From the NCBI RefSeq assembly GCF_001708965.1, contig NZ_LVJW01000006.1, forward strand, positions 124,001 to 188,000: DNA of 64,000 nt, written 5' to 3'. The notes below the pieces were generated by a model. It made no database searches, was not told the origin of the DNA, and saw nothing but the letters and a program-made list of their open reading frames with translations. The position numbers and the translations under genes are program-made. This document shows positions 34,378-42,883 of the stretch, in pieces; the stretch's first letter is position 1; the number at the start of each line of letters is the position of its first letter. Source of the stretch: Candidatus Thiodiazotropha endoloripes (GTDB lineage: Bacteria > Pseudomonadota > Gammaproteobacteria > Chromatiales > Chromatiaceae).

Positions 34378-36471
34378 GTGCAGACGGCTCCCGGCTTCCT
34401 TCGCTCCCTACGCTTCAAACTGCTACTGGCCTCACTCACCCTGTTGCTGATTCCCTGGGCCGGTTACCAATATCTGCAGGGGATGGAGCAGACATTGAGA
34501 GAGGCGCAACAACGATTGTTGATGAACCGAGCCGAAATCATCGCCAATCTGCTGGCGGTGCAATCGGTGAAATGGCTTTCGCAGAAACCGGTCAATGCAG
34601 ATATCACCCCCTCACTCTACGTCTTCCCGCTGAACAACCCTCCCGTGATCGATGGCTATGCGGATGAGTGGCTCAGCCTCAAGCCTCAGGCAGAAAGTTT
34701 CAACACAGCTGGCGCCCTGAACAGGAGGCTAGGCTTTGATTGGCTGGCCGGTTTCCATGGCAACAACCTCTATCTGCTGCTCGAGGTCAGGGATCAGCAA
34801 CTGACCTACCCTTCCAATGAGCAGAACCTGGCCGCAGGCGATCATTTGATCGTTGCACTACCCGGTGACGGGAGTAACACCAGACAACTGCGGCTCGGCA
34901 CACCTGCACCAGGCTGGGTGCATGTCCAGGAGCAGGACAACGCCCGGCCAATTCCGGGATTGGCCGGTGAGTGGCAGGAGACAGACGCGGGTTATCGAGT
35001 CGAGCTGCAACTGCCCCGCGAGCTGACGGCAGGAAGAATCTCGGTAGCGGTGATCGATTATGACCAGACGGCGCAAAAGCCCGCGGTAAAACTTGCCACC
35101 TCAGGCCTGCAGTACAACACGGGGCTAGCCTATCTCACCCTGCCCAAACCAGAGGTGGAGAGATTGCTCCACGGCCTGGCCGACAACAGTCATCGCTATA
35201 CACTGCTCAACCCTCATCGCCAGGTGATTGGACGTCATGGGGCAGTCCATACGGCCAGCCACAAGCTGGAGAGTCTGCCGCAGCGACTGATCTCTCTGAT
35301 CCTTTCCGAGGAGCAAGCTGAACCCTTCAGCGAGCGTGAGCGATTGGGCCGCCTGGATGGCCCGGAGATTCGACAGGCTCTCTCTGGCGAAGGTGCTGTC
35401 TATCGCTACCAGGCAGCGGGTACCAATCTGACGATGCTATCCAGCGCCTATCCGATCCGAGTGGAGGGTGAAATCATGGGTGCTTTGGTGGTCGAACAGA
35501 GCAGCCAGGAGATATTGATACTCCAGCAGAGCGCAATTGAGGACCTGCTACTGATCAGCCTGGGATTGTTCATTGTGACCGGAGGCAGCCTGCTACTGCT
35601 GGCCACATCGATTACCAGACGTATCACCCGCCTCAGTGGTAAATACCAGCAGGCTGTCAGTCCGGATGGCCGCCTGCTCAAACCGATAACCGCCTCTCGA
35701 CAGAAGGATGAGTTGGGTCAACTTGATGCCAGCCTGAGTGCAGTATTGAAACGCACCAAGGAGTACAGCCACTATCTTGAATCCATGGCCTCACGATTGG
35801 CACACGAGTTTCGTACCCCGCTGAGTGTGATTCGATCCTCTCTGGAAAACCTGGAGGCAGAGGTAGAGTCGAATCCGCAAAGCGATGGACAAGCCGCATT
35901 GGTTTATGCAAAGCGTGCCCAGGAGGGGACCCACAGACTGAACCAGATATTGACCCGTTTGCGGGAAGCCACACGCCTGGAGCACTCCCTGCAGCAAACC
36001 GAAGTGGTGGAGACCGATCTGACGATGTTGCTGCAGGGACTCTCACAGGGATATGCAGACAGCCATCAATCGATCAGATTCGAAACCCAACTGCCCGATC
36101 AACCGACCATCAGCCTGGTCTCAGCAGAACTGATCAGTCAGGCACTGGACAAACTGATCAGTAACGCGGTGGATTTCCATCAGTTGGAAACCCCGATACG
36201 TCTCGAACTGCAACGCCAGGGGGAAGAGAGTGTCCGCATCAGTGTCATCAACCGGGGAGCGCCGATGGATGAGAGTACACAACAAAACCTGTTCAAATCC
36301 ATCTATAGCCGTCGCGCTTCATCCAGCGATCAGCAACCACATCTTGGTCTCGGACTCTATCTGGTTCGTTTGATTGCGGAATTCCATCGAGGCAGGGTAT
36401 GGGCGGAAAATCTGCCGGATGGAGTGAGCTTCAGCATGGAACTGCCCCTCAATCATCACGCGGCTAAGTAA
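34378..36471 (+). CDS. pdsS: PdsS, sortase-system sensor histidine kinase
   Basis: A 697-residue kinase starting at GTG, 3 bases after pdsR. TM1 is near 18-32. A large periplasmic region includes a CBM9-like sandwich (LYVFPLNNPPVIDGYADEWL through VQLQLPREL-type strands), TM2 is near 390-410, then HAMP, HisKA with His476 (RLAHEFRTPLSVIR), and a HATPase domain (NAVDFHQ, LGLGLYLVRLIAEFHRG). The carbohydrate-binding-like sensor region is characteristic of PdsS and suggests a surface or glycan signal, an inference from the fold only. Confidence 0.88.
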   Translation: MQTAPGFLRSLRFKLLLASLTLLLIPWAGYQYLQGMEQTLREAQQRLLMNRAEIIANLLAVQSVKWLSQKPVNADITPSLYVFPLNNPPVIDGYADEWLSLKPQAESFNTAGALNRRLGFDWLAGFHGNNLYLLLEVRDQQLTYPSNEQNLAAGDHLIVALPGDGSNTRQLRLGTPAPGWVHVQEQDNARPIPGLAGEWQETDAGYRVELQLPRELTAGRISVAVIDYDQTAQKPAVKLATSGLQYNTGLAYLTLPKPEVERLLHGLADNSHRYTLLNPHRQVIGRHGAVHTASHKLESLPQRLISLILSEEQAEPFSERERLGRLDGPEIRQALSGEGAVYRYQAAGTNLTMLSSAYPIRVEGEIMGALVVEQSSQEILILQQSAIEDLLLISLGLFIVTGGSLLLLATSITRRITRLSGKYQQAVSPDGRLLKPITASRQKDELGQLDASLSAVLKRTKEYSHYLESMASRLAHEFRTPLSVIRSSLENLEAEVESNPQSDGQAALVYAKRAQEGTHRLNQILTRLREATRLEHSLQQTEVVETDLTMLLQGLSQGYADSHQSIRFETQLPDQPTISLVSAELISQALDKLISNAVDFHQLETPIRLELQRQGEESVRISVINRGAPMDESTQQNLFKSIYSRRASSSDQQPHLGLGLYLVRLIAEFHRGRVWAENLPDGVSFSMELPLNHHAAK

Positions 36472-36488
36472 AACAGAGGTTGTGAAGA

Positions 36489-36656
36489 TTAATCCACTTC
36501 CAATTCAATGGTGACGCCCCGCTCTCTCAGCCACTCTTTGAAACGGGCAATCTTCATATCCAGAGAGCAGGTTGGCGGCAGACTATCGAGATAGTAACCA
36601 AACTCCTCTCTGAGTTTAATCTGTTGATCCCGCTCCAGGGATTCCCACTCGACCAT
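36489..36656 (-). CDS. small 55-aa hypothetical protein
   Basis: An unlisted short frame encodes a 55-residue charged protein: MVEWESLERDQQIKLREEFG, a YYLDSLPPTCSLDM turn, then an amphipathic helix IARFKEWLRERGV and ending IELEVD. AGG lies seven bases before the ATG. The regular helix pattern and good start suggest a real small cytoplasmic protein. It is convergent with pdsS, whose stop is 17 bases away. No family is recognised. Confidence 0.6.
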   Translation of the reverse strand: MVEWESLERDQQIKLREEFGYYLDSLPPTCSLDMKIARFKEWLRERGVTIELEVD

Positions 36657-36842
36657 TGTTAACCTGTTTGGATTCGGTGATTAACACTAATGTAACAGCC
36701 TTGGGTTAAGATCTGTTTACAAATTGAAGTAGGATTCAGCTGAAGATCCGCACAACCTCCAAAGGCACACCGATCGTCATTGCGGGCATGCCCGGCAAAC
36801 CGGTTAGGCTGACTATTGAAAGGTGTTGGATCAATAGTGGTT

Positions 36843-37499
36843 ATGATCAGATTTAAACAACAGCGTTTAGCCTTCAAGGGCTGGCTACTCTCCGTGATCA
36901 GCGGACGATTGAAAACGGCGTCACAGCGGGGCAGAATCAGTCGCTTCGATATCATTCTACTGGCGATCGCCTGGGGCAACATCGGCTATGCCGCCGGTAT
37001 CTCCTATCTACGTCACGTTGGCGAAAGGGTGATCAAGTCTAAAGGCCCCATCCTGGAGTGCGGATCTGGCGCCACCACCCTGCTGATCGCCATGCTGACC
37101 CAGAATGAGCAGCGGGATTTTGTTATCTTCGAACACAACCTTGAGTGGTACAAGCACCTGCAAATGATCCTCAAACGACTCGGATTTGAGCAGGTAAAAC
37201 TGATCCATGCACCACTGATCGACTATGGTGATTTTCGCTGGTACAGCCCCCCAGCACTGAAACACCAACCCCCCTTCGAACTGGTTATCTGTGACGGTCC
37301 ACCAGGCTCGATTCCCGGCGGACGATATGGACTCTTACCGATCATGGGCAAGCAGCTCTCAAGCAACTGCCTGATACTGCTTGATGACACACACCGCAAG
37401 GCGGAACAGCACATCATCACAAGTTGGCGTCGACAGCGCTGCCTGAGGTTCAACCGAATGGGTTATCTCGGCACCTATTCAGAAGTGGAGTTTTGTTGA
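36843..37499 (+). CDS. class I SAM-dependent methyltransferase-like protein
   Basis: A 218-residue protein with the nucleotide-binding segment ILECGSGATTLLIAML, an acidic second strand (FVIFEHNLEWY), FELVICDGPPGSIPGGRYGLLP and LILLDDTH. These match Rossmann-fold methyltransferases acting on small molecules or sugars. ATG at 36843 was chosen over a TTG nine codons upstream. It stands between the 55-aa gene and soxB, facing soxB. Substrate unknown. Confidence 0.72.
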   Translation: MIRFKQQRLAFKGWLLSVISGRLKTASQRGRISRFDIILLAIAWGNIGYAAGISYLRHVGERVIKSKGPILECGSGATTLLIAMLTQNEQRDFVIFEHNLEWYKHLQMILKRLGFEQVKLIHAPLIDYGDFRWYSPPALKHQPPFELVICDGPPGSIPGGRYGLLPIMGKQLSSNCLILLDDTHRKAEQHIITSWRRQRCLRFNRMGYLGTYSEVEFC

Positions 37500-37591
37500 G
37501 CTCAACGGATCAAGATGTCAAAACTCGCCAATGAATCAGTAGAGCCTGATTGAATATTCACTCGTCCGCACTATTTGCGTTCATTTCGGAC

Positions 37592-37624
37592 AAAAAAACA
37601 AAACAGAGTGCGGCAAAGCCGCAC
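37592..37624 (-). terminator. Rho-independent terminator of soxB
   Basis: On the minus strand GTGCGGC-TTT-GCCGCAC (37624-37608) is followed by a T-rich run (37603-37592). It starts 11 bases after the soxB stop. Strong stem and T tract make this a clear intrinsic terminator. Confidence 0.85.
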
Positions 37625-37634
37625 CCTCTACCCA

Positions 37635-39410
37635 TCAGTAAGGATAGTCGGCCAACCCTGGATTATCCTTTACACCAACCAGCTTCGGCGTGTTGAGTTT
37701 GTTGATCTTGACGGTCTTCTGATCACGCAGATATTTGGCCACCACATCCCAGATTGGCTCCCCAGGGGCTTTCGACCCAACCGTTGCCCAACCGGAAACG
37801 GTATAGCTCTTATTGGCCTCGACCTTGGTGCCGTCGTTGAGCGCCATATCGGTAATTCGCTTACCAAACCCGGCACCCGGTTCGCAAACGTAATCGAGAC
37901 CGCCCACACGCACCATATCGCCACCCTGCTGATAGTAGGGGTCCTTATTGAACAGGTTGTCGCAGACATCCTCCAGGATCGCCTTGATCTCTGAGCCCTT
38001 CATCTCTCTGCGATAGGTTTCGGGATAGGTGATACAGGTCTGATCCATCACATTGTCCATGGTGATCTTCTGCCCAGGCAGAACACTGGTACCCCAACGG
38101 AAACCGGGGGAGAGGGATATCTGAGCATCATTCACCGTGGTCAGGGCATCACAGATGACCTGATCGAAGGTACCGTTGAAGTTACCCCGGCGGTAGAGCG
38201 TCTCTTCCGCCACGGCCAGCTCCTCATTGAGCTGTTTGGCATAGGGTGCACGCACCTCATCGATGTAGGCCTGCATCGCTTTGTCTGCCGGCAGCATATT
38301 GGAGAAGACCGGCAACAGACGATAGCGGAAGTCGCGTACCTTGCCACCTTTCACATCCAGATCCATGACACCGAGGAATTTTCCGTTGGAACCCGCATTG
38401 GTCACCAGGGTCTTTCCACCGGAGTTTTTCACCACCGTGGGTGCCGGCATACCGTCGTGGGTGTGACCACCAAAGATCACATCGATACCGGAGACCCGGG
38501 ATGCCATCTTCAGATCCACATCCATACCATTGTGGGAGAGCACCACCACCACATCCGGTTTTTCATTCTCCCGCACCATGTCGACCACGCCCTGCATCAG
38601 GTCATCCTGGATACCGAATGTCCAGTCGGGGATAAAGCGCTGGGGATTGGCGATCGGTGTGTAGGGAAACGCCTGACCGATGACCGCCACACGGGCACCA
38701 CCGACCTGCTTCATCACATAGGGCTTGAAGGCGTTACCGGAATCCTCGTCAAAGCCTTCGAAGTCGGCAAAATTGTAGTCGAACAAGGCCTCGTCTCTGA
38801 CCAGTACATTCTGTGCAACGAAGTCACCTTTGAAGGCATTGACATTGTCTATCACCTCTTTATCGAGATAGGTGAATTCCCAATGCCCTGTCATCACATC
38901 GACCCCCAGTCGGTTACAGGCGCCGACCATATCCTGTCCGCGTGTCCAGTAGGCGGTACCTGAACCCTGCCAGGTATCCCCACCATCCATCAACAGGCTG
39001 TTACCCGGACCACGATCGTCACGAATTTGCTGCACCAGGGTTTTCAGGTGGGCAAAACCACCGACTTTACCGAATTTGCCTGCAGCACTATCGAAATCGA
39101 GATAACTGAAGGCGTGGGATTCAATCGTCCCGGGAGTGACGCCAAAATGTTTGAGCAGATTATCGCCCACCAGATGCGGGGCCTTGTTGAAGGCGTAACC
39201 TATACCAAGATTGACATTCGGCTCACGAAAGTAGATGGGATTGAGTTGTGCATGGGTATCGGTAATGTGAAGCAGGGATACGTTACCGAACTTCGGTACC
39301 TCATAGAGATCCGCAGGCTGCTTGGCCGCGGCGAACACGGACGAAGGCATCATACCGGCAGCACCGGCAAAACCCATCATACGTAGGAATTCACGTCGTG
39401 AAATACTCAT
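37635..39410 (-). CDS. soxB: SoxB, thiosulfohydrolase of the Sox pathway
   Basis: A 591-residue periplasmic SoxB. The N-terminus carries a Tat signal (SRREFLRMMGFAGAAGM). The metallophosphatase-like core shows HITDTHAQLNPIYFREP, MDGGDTWQGSG, TGHWEFTY and GGHTHDGMP, the di-manganese ligands of the family, and the C-terminal nucleotidase-like domain is complete. SoxB hydrolyses sulfate from the sulfane-sulfonate carried on SoxYZ during thiosulfate oxidation. GGAGGA precedes the ATG. No soxXYZA genes are present; a separate soxB is usual in gammaproteobacterial sulfur oxidisers. A two-component system of thionate-sensor type lies upstream in the same direction, suggesting control. Confidence 0.96.
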   Translation of the reverse strand: MSISRREFLRMMGFAGAAGMMPSSVFAAAKQPADLYEVPKFGNVSLLHITDTHAQLNPIYFREPNVNLGIGYAFNKAPHLVGDNLLKHFGVTPGTIESHAFSYLDFDSAAGKFGKVGGFAHLKTLVQQIRDDRGPGNSLLMDGGDTWQGSGTAYWTRGQDMVGACNRLGVDVMTGHWEFTYLDKEVIDNVNAFKGDFVAQNVLVRDEALFDYNFADFEGFDEDSGNAFKPYVMKQVGGARVAVIGQAFPYTPIANPQRFIPDWTFGIQDDLMQGVVDMVRENEKPDVVVVLSHNGMDVDLKMASRVSGIDVIFGGHTHDGMPAPTVVKNSGGKTLVTNAGSNGKFLGVMDLDVKGGKVRDFRYRLLPVFSNMLPADKAMQAYIDEVRAPYAKQLNEELAVAEETLYRRGNFNGTFDQVICDALTTVNDAQISLSPGFRWGTSVLPGQKITMDNVMDQTCITYPETYRREMKGSEIKAILEDVCDNLFNKDPYYQQGGDMVRVGGLDYVCEPGAGFGKRITDMALNDGTKVEANKSYTVSGWATVGSKAPGEPIWDVVAKYLRDQKTVKINKLNTPKLVGVKDNPGLADYPY

Positions 39411-39436
39411 TCTTGTATCATCCTCCGGTTATTGAC

Positions 39437-39457
39437 GCCTGTTTACAGGCCCTAGGG
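39437..39457 (-). promoter_or_regulatory. palindrome and repeat element upstream of soxB
   Basis: On the minus strand this reads CCCTAGGGCCTGTAAACAGG and one more C. It contains the inverted pair GCCTGT/ACAGGC and also matches the dispersed GGGCCTGTTAACACG repeat (AGGGCCTGT-AACA with one mismatch). It lies 27-47 bases before the soxB start codon, so it is in the 5' leader or promoter. Confidence 0.45.
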
Positions 39458-39809
39458 ATGGTCTACCCGGCGGTCATTGATCTGCCGCTTTGGGGTGCAA
39501 CCCGTTCAGCGTTTGAAAAACCTGGCATCACCGGTTCCCCGGCAAACACGCTGACTCACCCTGTTTTTTGAGTTTTCTACAGCTTGTCCGGCAAGCTAAT
39601 GGATCGGACGCGTTACTGTCGTGGCATCGGATCGATTAGGTTGCCGGATTTAAAAAAACCAGTTGAATCACCGGAAGGCGCCTGTCTATACCTGCCTTCC
39701 AGCCATCCAACTGGCGATGATCTCCCCGAGATTCGCTCCGGACGTAAATGGGGAGACGCTATTATCCAGCCCTTTAAGTGCTGTTAAAATTCCAAGATAC
39801 GCGACCGGT

Positions 39810-39829
39810 GGTTGTGGTTTTCCACAACC
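39810..39829. repeat. perfect 8-bp hairpin
   Basis: GGTTGTGG-TTTT-CCACAACC is a perfect stem-loop, about 160 bases past the regulator stop. It has no T tract on either strand, so it is a possible operator or mRNA-end hairpin rather than a classic terminator. Confidence 0.45.
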
Positions 39830-39990
39830 CTGATATTCAGAAGCCTCAGTTCGCCTGGTAGATCGCTACGGGTACGGCTGGATTTTCGCCACTACACCCC
39901 ACCCCCGAACTCTACCGATACCATAGCCGGTGACTTTATCCGCTTCAATACTGGGGCGGTTGAGAGCCCATTAAACCAGCGCAAGAATAA

Positions 39991-40605
39991 CTACTCATTC
40001 TCCAGGGTTAGCATCATCCGCATCAGATGAGAGAGTGAGTCGGCCTGCATCTTCTCCATCACCCGGGAGCGATGGGCTTCCACGGTCGACAGGGTAATCC
40101 CCAGCTGCTCAGAGATATTCTTATTCCGCATCCCGCTGATAACCAGGTCGAGTACTTCCCGCTCCCTGGGTGTCAGCTGATTCAGATGGTCACGGATCTC
40201 AGACAGCCTGGAGGCTTCACCCCGCTTCTCCGCATCCATCTCGATCGCCCGGTGGACACTGTCGAGCAGAATCTGGTCGCGAAACGGTTTTTCGATAAAA
40301 TCCACAGCACCTGCCTGAACTGCACGCACTGCCATTGGCACATCACCATGCCCGGTAATGATGATCACCGGAGGATGCAGCGGCAGCTCGTTCAACTTCT
40401 CCTGCATATCCAGACCGCTCATACCCGGCATACGGATATCCACCACCAGACAACCCGGCAGGGACTCATCGAAGCGATCGAGATACTCCAGTGCAGAGGC
40501 AAAACAGATCACCGGCAGGCCAACCGATTCGAATAACAGCTTCAGAGCGCTACGCACCTCTTCGTCATCATCCACTACATAGACTGTTGGCGTGGTCTGA
40601 TCCAT
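39991..40605 (-). CDS. FixJ/TtrR-type response regulator
   Basis: A 204-residue regulator with a receiver domain (acidic DDD at 12-14, phosphoacceptor Asp56 in VVDIRMPG, KPF) and a LuxR-type C-terminal helix-turn-helix (LTPREREVLDLVISGMRNKNISEQLGITLSTVEAHRSRVMEKM). It is the cognate partner of the kinase gene ending 5 bases upstream. The TtrR/FixJ arrangement with a PhnD-like sensor kinase resembles tetrathionate or thiosulfate systems. The likely target is the soxB promoter just downstream, but this is inferred. Confidence 0.88.
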   Translation of the reverse strand: MDQTTPTVYVVDDDEEVRSALKLLFESVGLPVICFASALEYLDRFDESLPGCLVVDIRMPGMSGLDMQEKLNELPLHPPVIIITGHGDVPMAVRAVQAGAVDFIEKPFRDQILLDSVHRAIEMDAEKRGEASRLSEIRDHLNQLTPREREVLDLVISGMRNKNISEQLGITLSTVEAHRSRVMEKMQADSLSHLMRMMLTLENE

Positions 40606-40610
40606 GGCTT

Positions 40611-42773
40611 TTACGCAACCTCCCCGATTGGCAAATTGAAACTGAACTCGGCACCGTCCCGATAGTCAGGGTTAATCGACAGTTTACCACCGTGTGCCTC
40701 GATGATCCCGTAACTGATTGAGAGCCCCAGTCCCATACCGTCCGACTTACCTGTCACGAAGGGATCGAACAGGGTTGTTTCCAGCTCCGGCTTAATGCCG
40801 GGTCCATTGTCCCTCACCCAGAGATGGATTATTCCACCAGGTTGCTGCCGGGTTCCGATATGCAGCACCCGTTCCTGGTCATCCAATTCAGAGAGGGCCT
40901 CGATCGCATTCCGCGCCAGGTTGAGTATCACCTGTTCGATCTGAATCGGTTGCACCAGTACCGTTGGCAGCGGCTGTTCCATATCCAGTATGAGCCGTAC
41001 ATCGGCACGAGTGATATCGGGACGAATCAATACCGCGACCGCATTCACCAGAACATTGACGTCCACCAGAGAGCTCTCCAGGGGCTCTTTGCGTACAAAC
41101 CGCCGCAATTGACGAATAATCTCACCGGCCCGATCGGCCTGGGCGGCAATCCGTTCCATCACATCCACACAGACAGTGGTATTGGATGGATCGGACTCCA
41201 GGATTCGCATACTCGCCTGGGCATTGGTCGAGATTGCCGTCAATGGCTGGTTCAACTCGTGGGCGATGCCTGATGCCATCTCGCCAAGGGTACTGAGCCT
41301 GCCGGCCCGCGCCAGCTCGAGCTGATGTTGACGCGCCTCCTCCTCGGCCCGTTTACGCATCGTGATATCCCGAAACACCACCACACTACCGATGGTCTTG
41401 CCCCCTTCATCCTTGATCGGGGTACTGCTGTACTCCACCGGGAAACTGGTACTGTCCTTTCGCCAGAATACATCGTCAGAGATATAGCGTGGCTGATCAT
41501 CACGAAAGGTCTGGTAGACCGGGCAGTCAACCGCCCGATGCGGTGAGCCGTCTTCATGGGAGTGATGCAGGATCTCATGCTGATTATGGCCAATCACATC
41601 TTCCGCCTCCCAACCGGTAATCCTCTCTGCGGCCTTATTGAAAAAAGTGGAGCGTCCATTCATGTCCACGCCATAGATACCGTCCGCCACCGAATCGAGA
41701 ATCAACTCATGCTGAAGTTCGAGACGATCCTTGGCTTTTTTCAGCTCCTGGTTGAGGCGCATTACCTTGAGGGTCATCACCACCATGAAAAGCAGCATCA
41801 GTAAGCCACCCAACAGCCAGTAGCGGTAACGGCTGATTGCATCGACCAGGGTAATTTTGCCCAGATACTGATAGGGAGGCAGCTTGAGCGTCATGAACAG
41901 GTCATGTACCGGCTGATAATCGAGCGGGATGGTCCAGCCCGCATATTTTCCCGCCAGTGCCGCATGGTGATCATGCGGCATATTCAACAGGGCGACCGCA
42001 ACCTGCTGGGCAAGTGTATCGGCTGTGTGGGCGACTTTACTGAAGGGCCATTCAGGATAGAGCCGGGTACTGAGTGCGAATGGAAACTCTTCGACCTGCT
42101 GTGGATTGATGATCCGGAAATCTTTCAGTTCGATGGTACCCACGGATGCCATGCGCTCGAGAATATCAGTACGCACCGTACCAACGTCGACTTCACCATT
42201 CAGCACCGCCATCACCACATGATCATGGATACCACCCCAACGCAGCGCCTTCAGATCGGTGTAAGGGTCTATGCCCTGATCGACCATCTCCCGCATGGCC
42301 ATCTGGAAACCACCCAGTGAGGTGTCGTAGACCGCCATCATGGTATGACCACGAAGATCCGCCAGGGTGTTTATCTCGGCGTGATCCTGGCGGGTGAAGA
42401 TGACTCCACCAAAGATTTTGTAAGGGACATCGTTGCGTCGATTATAGAGTGTGGCAATCCGTGAGACCCGGTATTTCACCTCCAGGTTGACATAGATTCC
42501 CGGATTGACCAGCACAAAATCGACTTCGCCGGCAGAGACAGCGGGATTCACATCATCGAATTTCAATGGCCGGATGATGAAATCGTGAGCGGGAATGCTG
42601 CTGTGGAGGTACTCTGCAGTTGGTCCCCAATTCCTCAGTGTTGCCTGGTCTCCACGATGACTCAAGACACCGATACGTACCATATCGGCATACAGCAGTG
42701 ATGGGAATAGAAACTGCAGCAACAACAGCCCAGCAACACCCCACCAGCGTAATGATTCACCGGAATTGACCAT
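40611..42773 (-). CDS. TtrS-like sensor histidine kinase with periplasmic binding domain
   Basis: A 720-residue kinase. A signal/anchor (about 12-29) precedes a PhnD-like solute-binding domain (about 30-290; RIGVLSHRGDQATLRNWGPTAEYL, GEVDFVLVNPGIYV, GGVIFTRQDHAEINTLADLRG). TM is near 312-333. A PAS domain (ILDSVADGIYGVDMNGRSTFFNKAAERITGW) is followed by HisKA with His505 (GIAHELNQPLTAI) and HATPase (DNGPGIKPE, GMGLGLSISYGIIEAHGG). This is the layout of TtrS and of thiosulfate-sensing relatives. The periplasmic part has no cysteine, so direct sulfane-sulfur chemistry there is unlikely; ligand binding is more probable. It lies upstream of soxB. Confidence 0.88.
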   Translation of the reverse strand: MVNSGESLRWWGVAGLLLLQFLFPSLLYADMVRIGVLSHRGDQATLRNWGPTAEYLHSSIPAHDFIIRPLKFDDVNPAVSAGEVDFVLVNPGIYVNLEVKYRVSRIATLYNRRNDVPYKIFGGVIFTRQDHAEINTLADLRGHTMMAVYDTSLGGFQMAMREMVDQGIDPYTDLKALRWGGIHDHVVMAVLNGEVDVGTVRTDILERMASVGTIELKDFRIINPQQVEEFPFALSTRLYPEWPFSKVAHTADTLAQQVAVALLNMPHDHHAALAGKYAGWTIPLDYQPVHDLFMTLKLPPYQYLGKITLVDAISRYRYWLLGGLLMLLFMVVMTLKVMRLNQELKKAKDRLELQHELILDSVADGIYGVDMNGRSTFFNKAAERITGWEAEDVIGHNQHEILHHSHEDGSPHRAVDCPVYQTFRDDQPRYISDDVFWRKDSTSFPVEYSSTPIKDEGGKTIGSVVVFRDITMRKRAEEEARQHQLELARAGRLSTLGEMASGIAHELNQPLTAISTNAQASMRILESDPSNTTVCVDVMERIAAQADRAGEIIRQLRRFVRKEPLESSLVDVNVLVNAVAVLIRPDITRADVRLILDMEQPLPTVLVQPIQIEQVILNLARNAIEALSELDDQERVLHIGTRQQPGGIIHLWVRDNGPGIKPELETTLFDPFVTGKSDGMGLGLSISYGIIEAHGGKLSINPDYRDGAEFSFNLPIGEVA

Positions 42774-42883
42774 TCCCTGAGCCTATGTGAAAAAGCGCTA
42801 GCTGACAAGTTGCCAGGGGAAGCCTGAGAAGATCAAGAGGGTGTCGGGTGAAGAGTAAAATGCCAACAGAGTGTAGTGCGTCT

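Larger units (their letters stand above)
39411..39990. other. soxB upstream regulatory region
   Basis: 580 bases between the regulator gene and soxB, both minus strand. It holds several dyads: GCCTGT-TT-ACAGGC (39437-39450), AGCTTG-TCCGG-CAAGCT (39581-39597) and GGTTGTGG-TTTT-CCACAACC (39810-39829). Two weak plus-strand frames inside have no support. It is the expected place for a regulated soxB promoter. Confidence 0.5.

Noticed and set aside
39584-40030. Plus-strand frames (67 and 72 codons) upstream of soxB
   Set aside because: No ribosome-binding site, no protein-like pattern; one runs antisense into the regulator gene.
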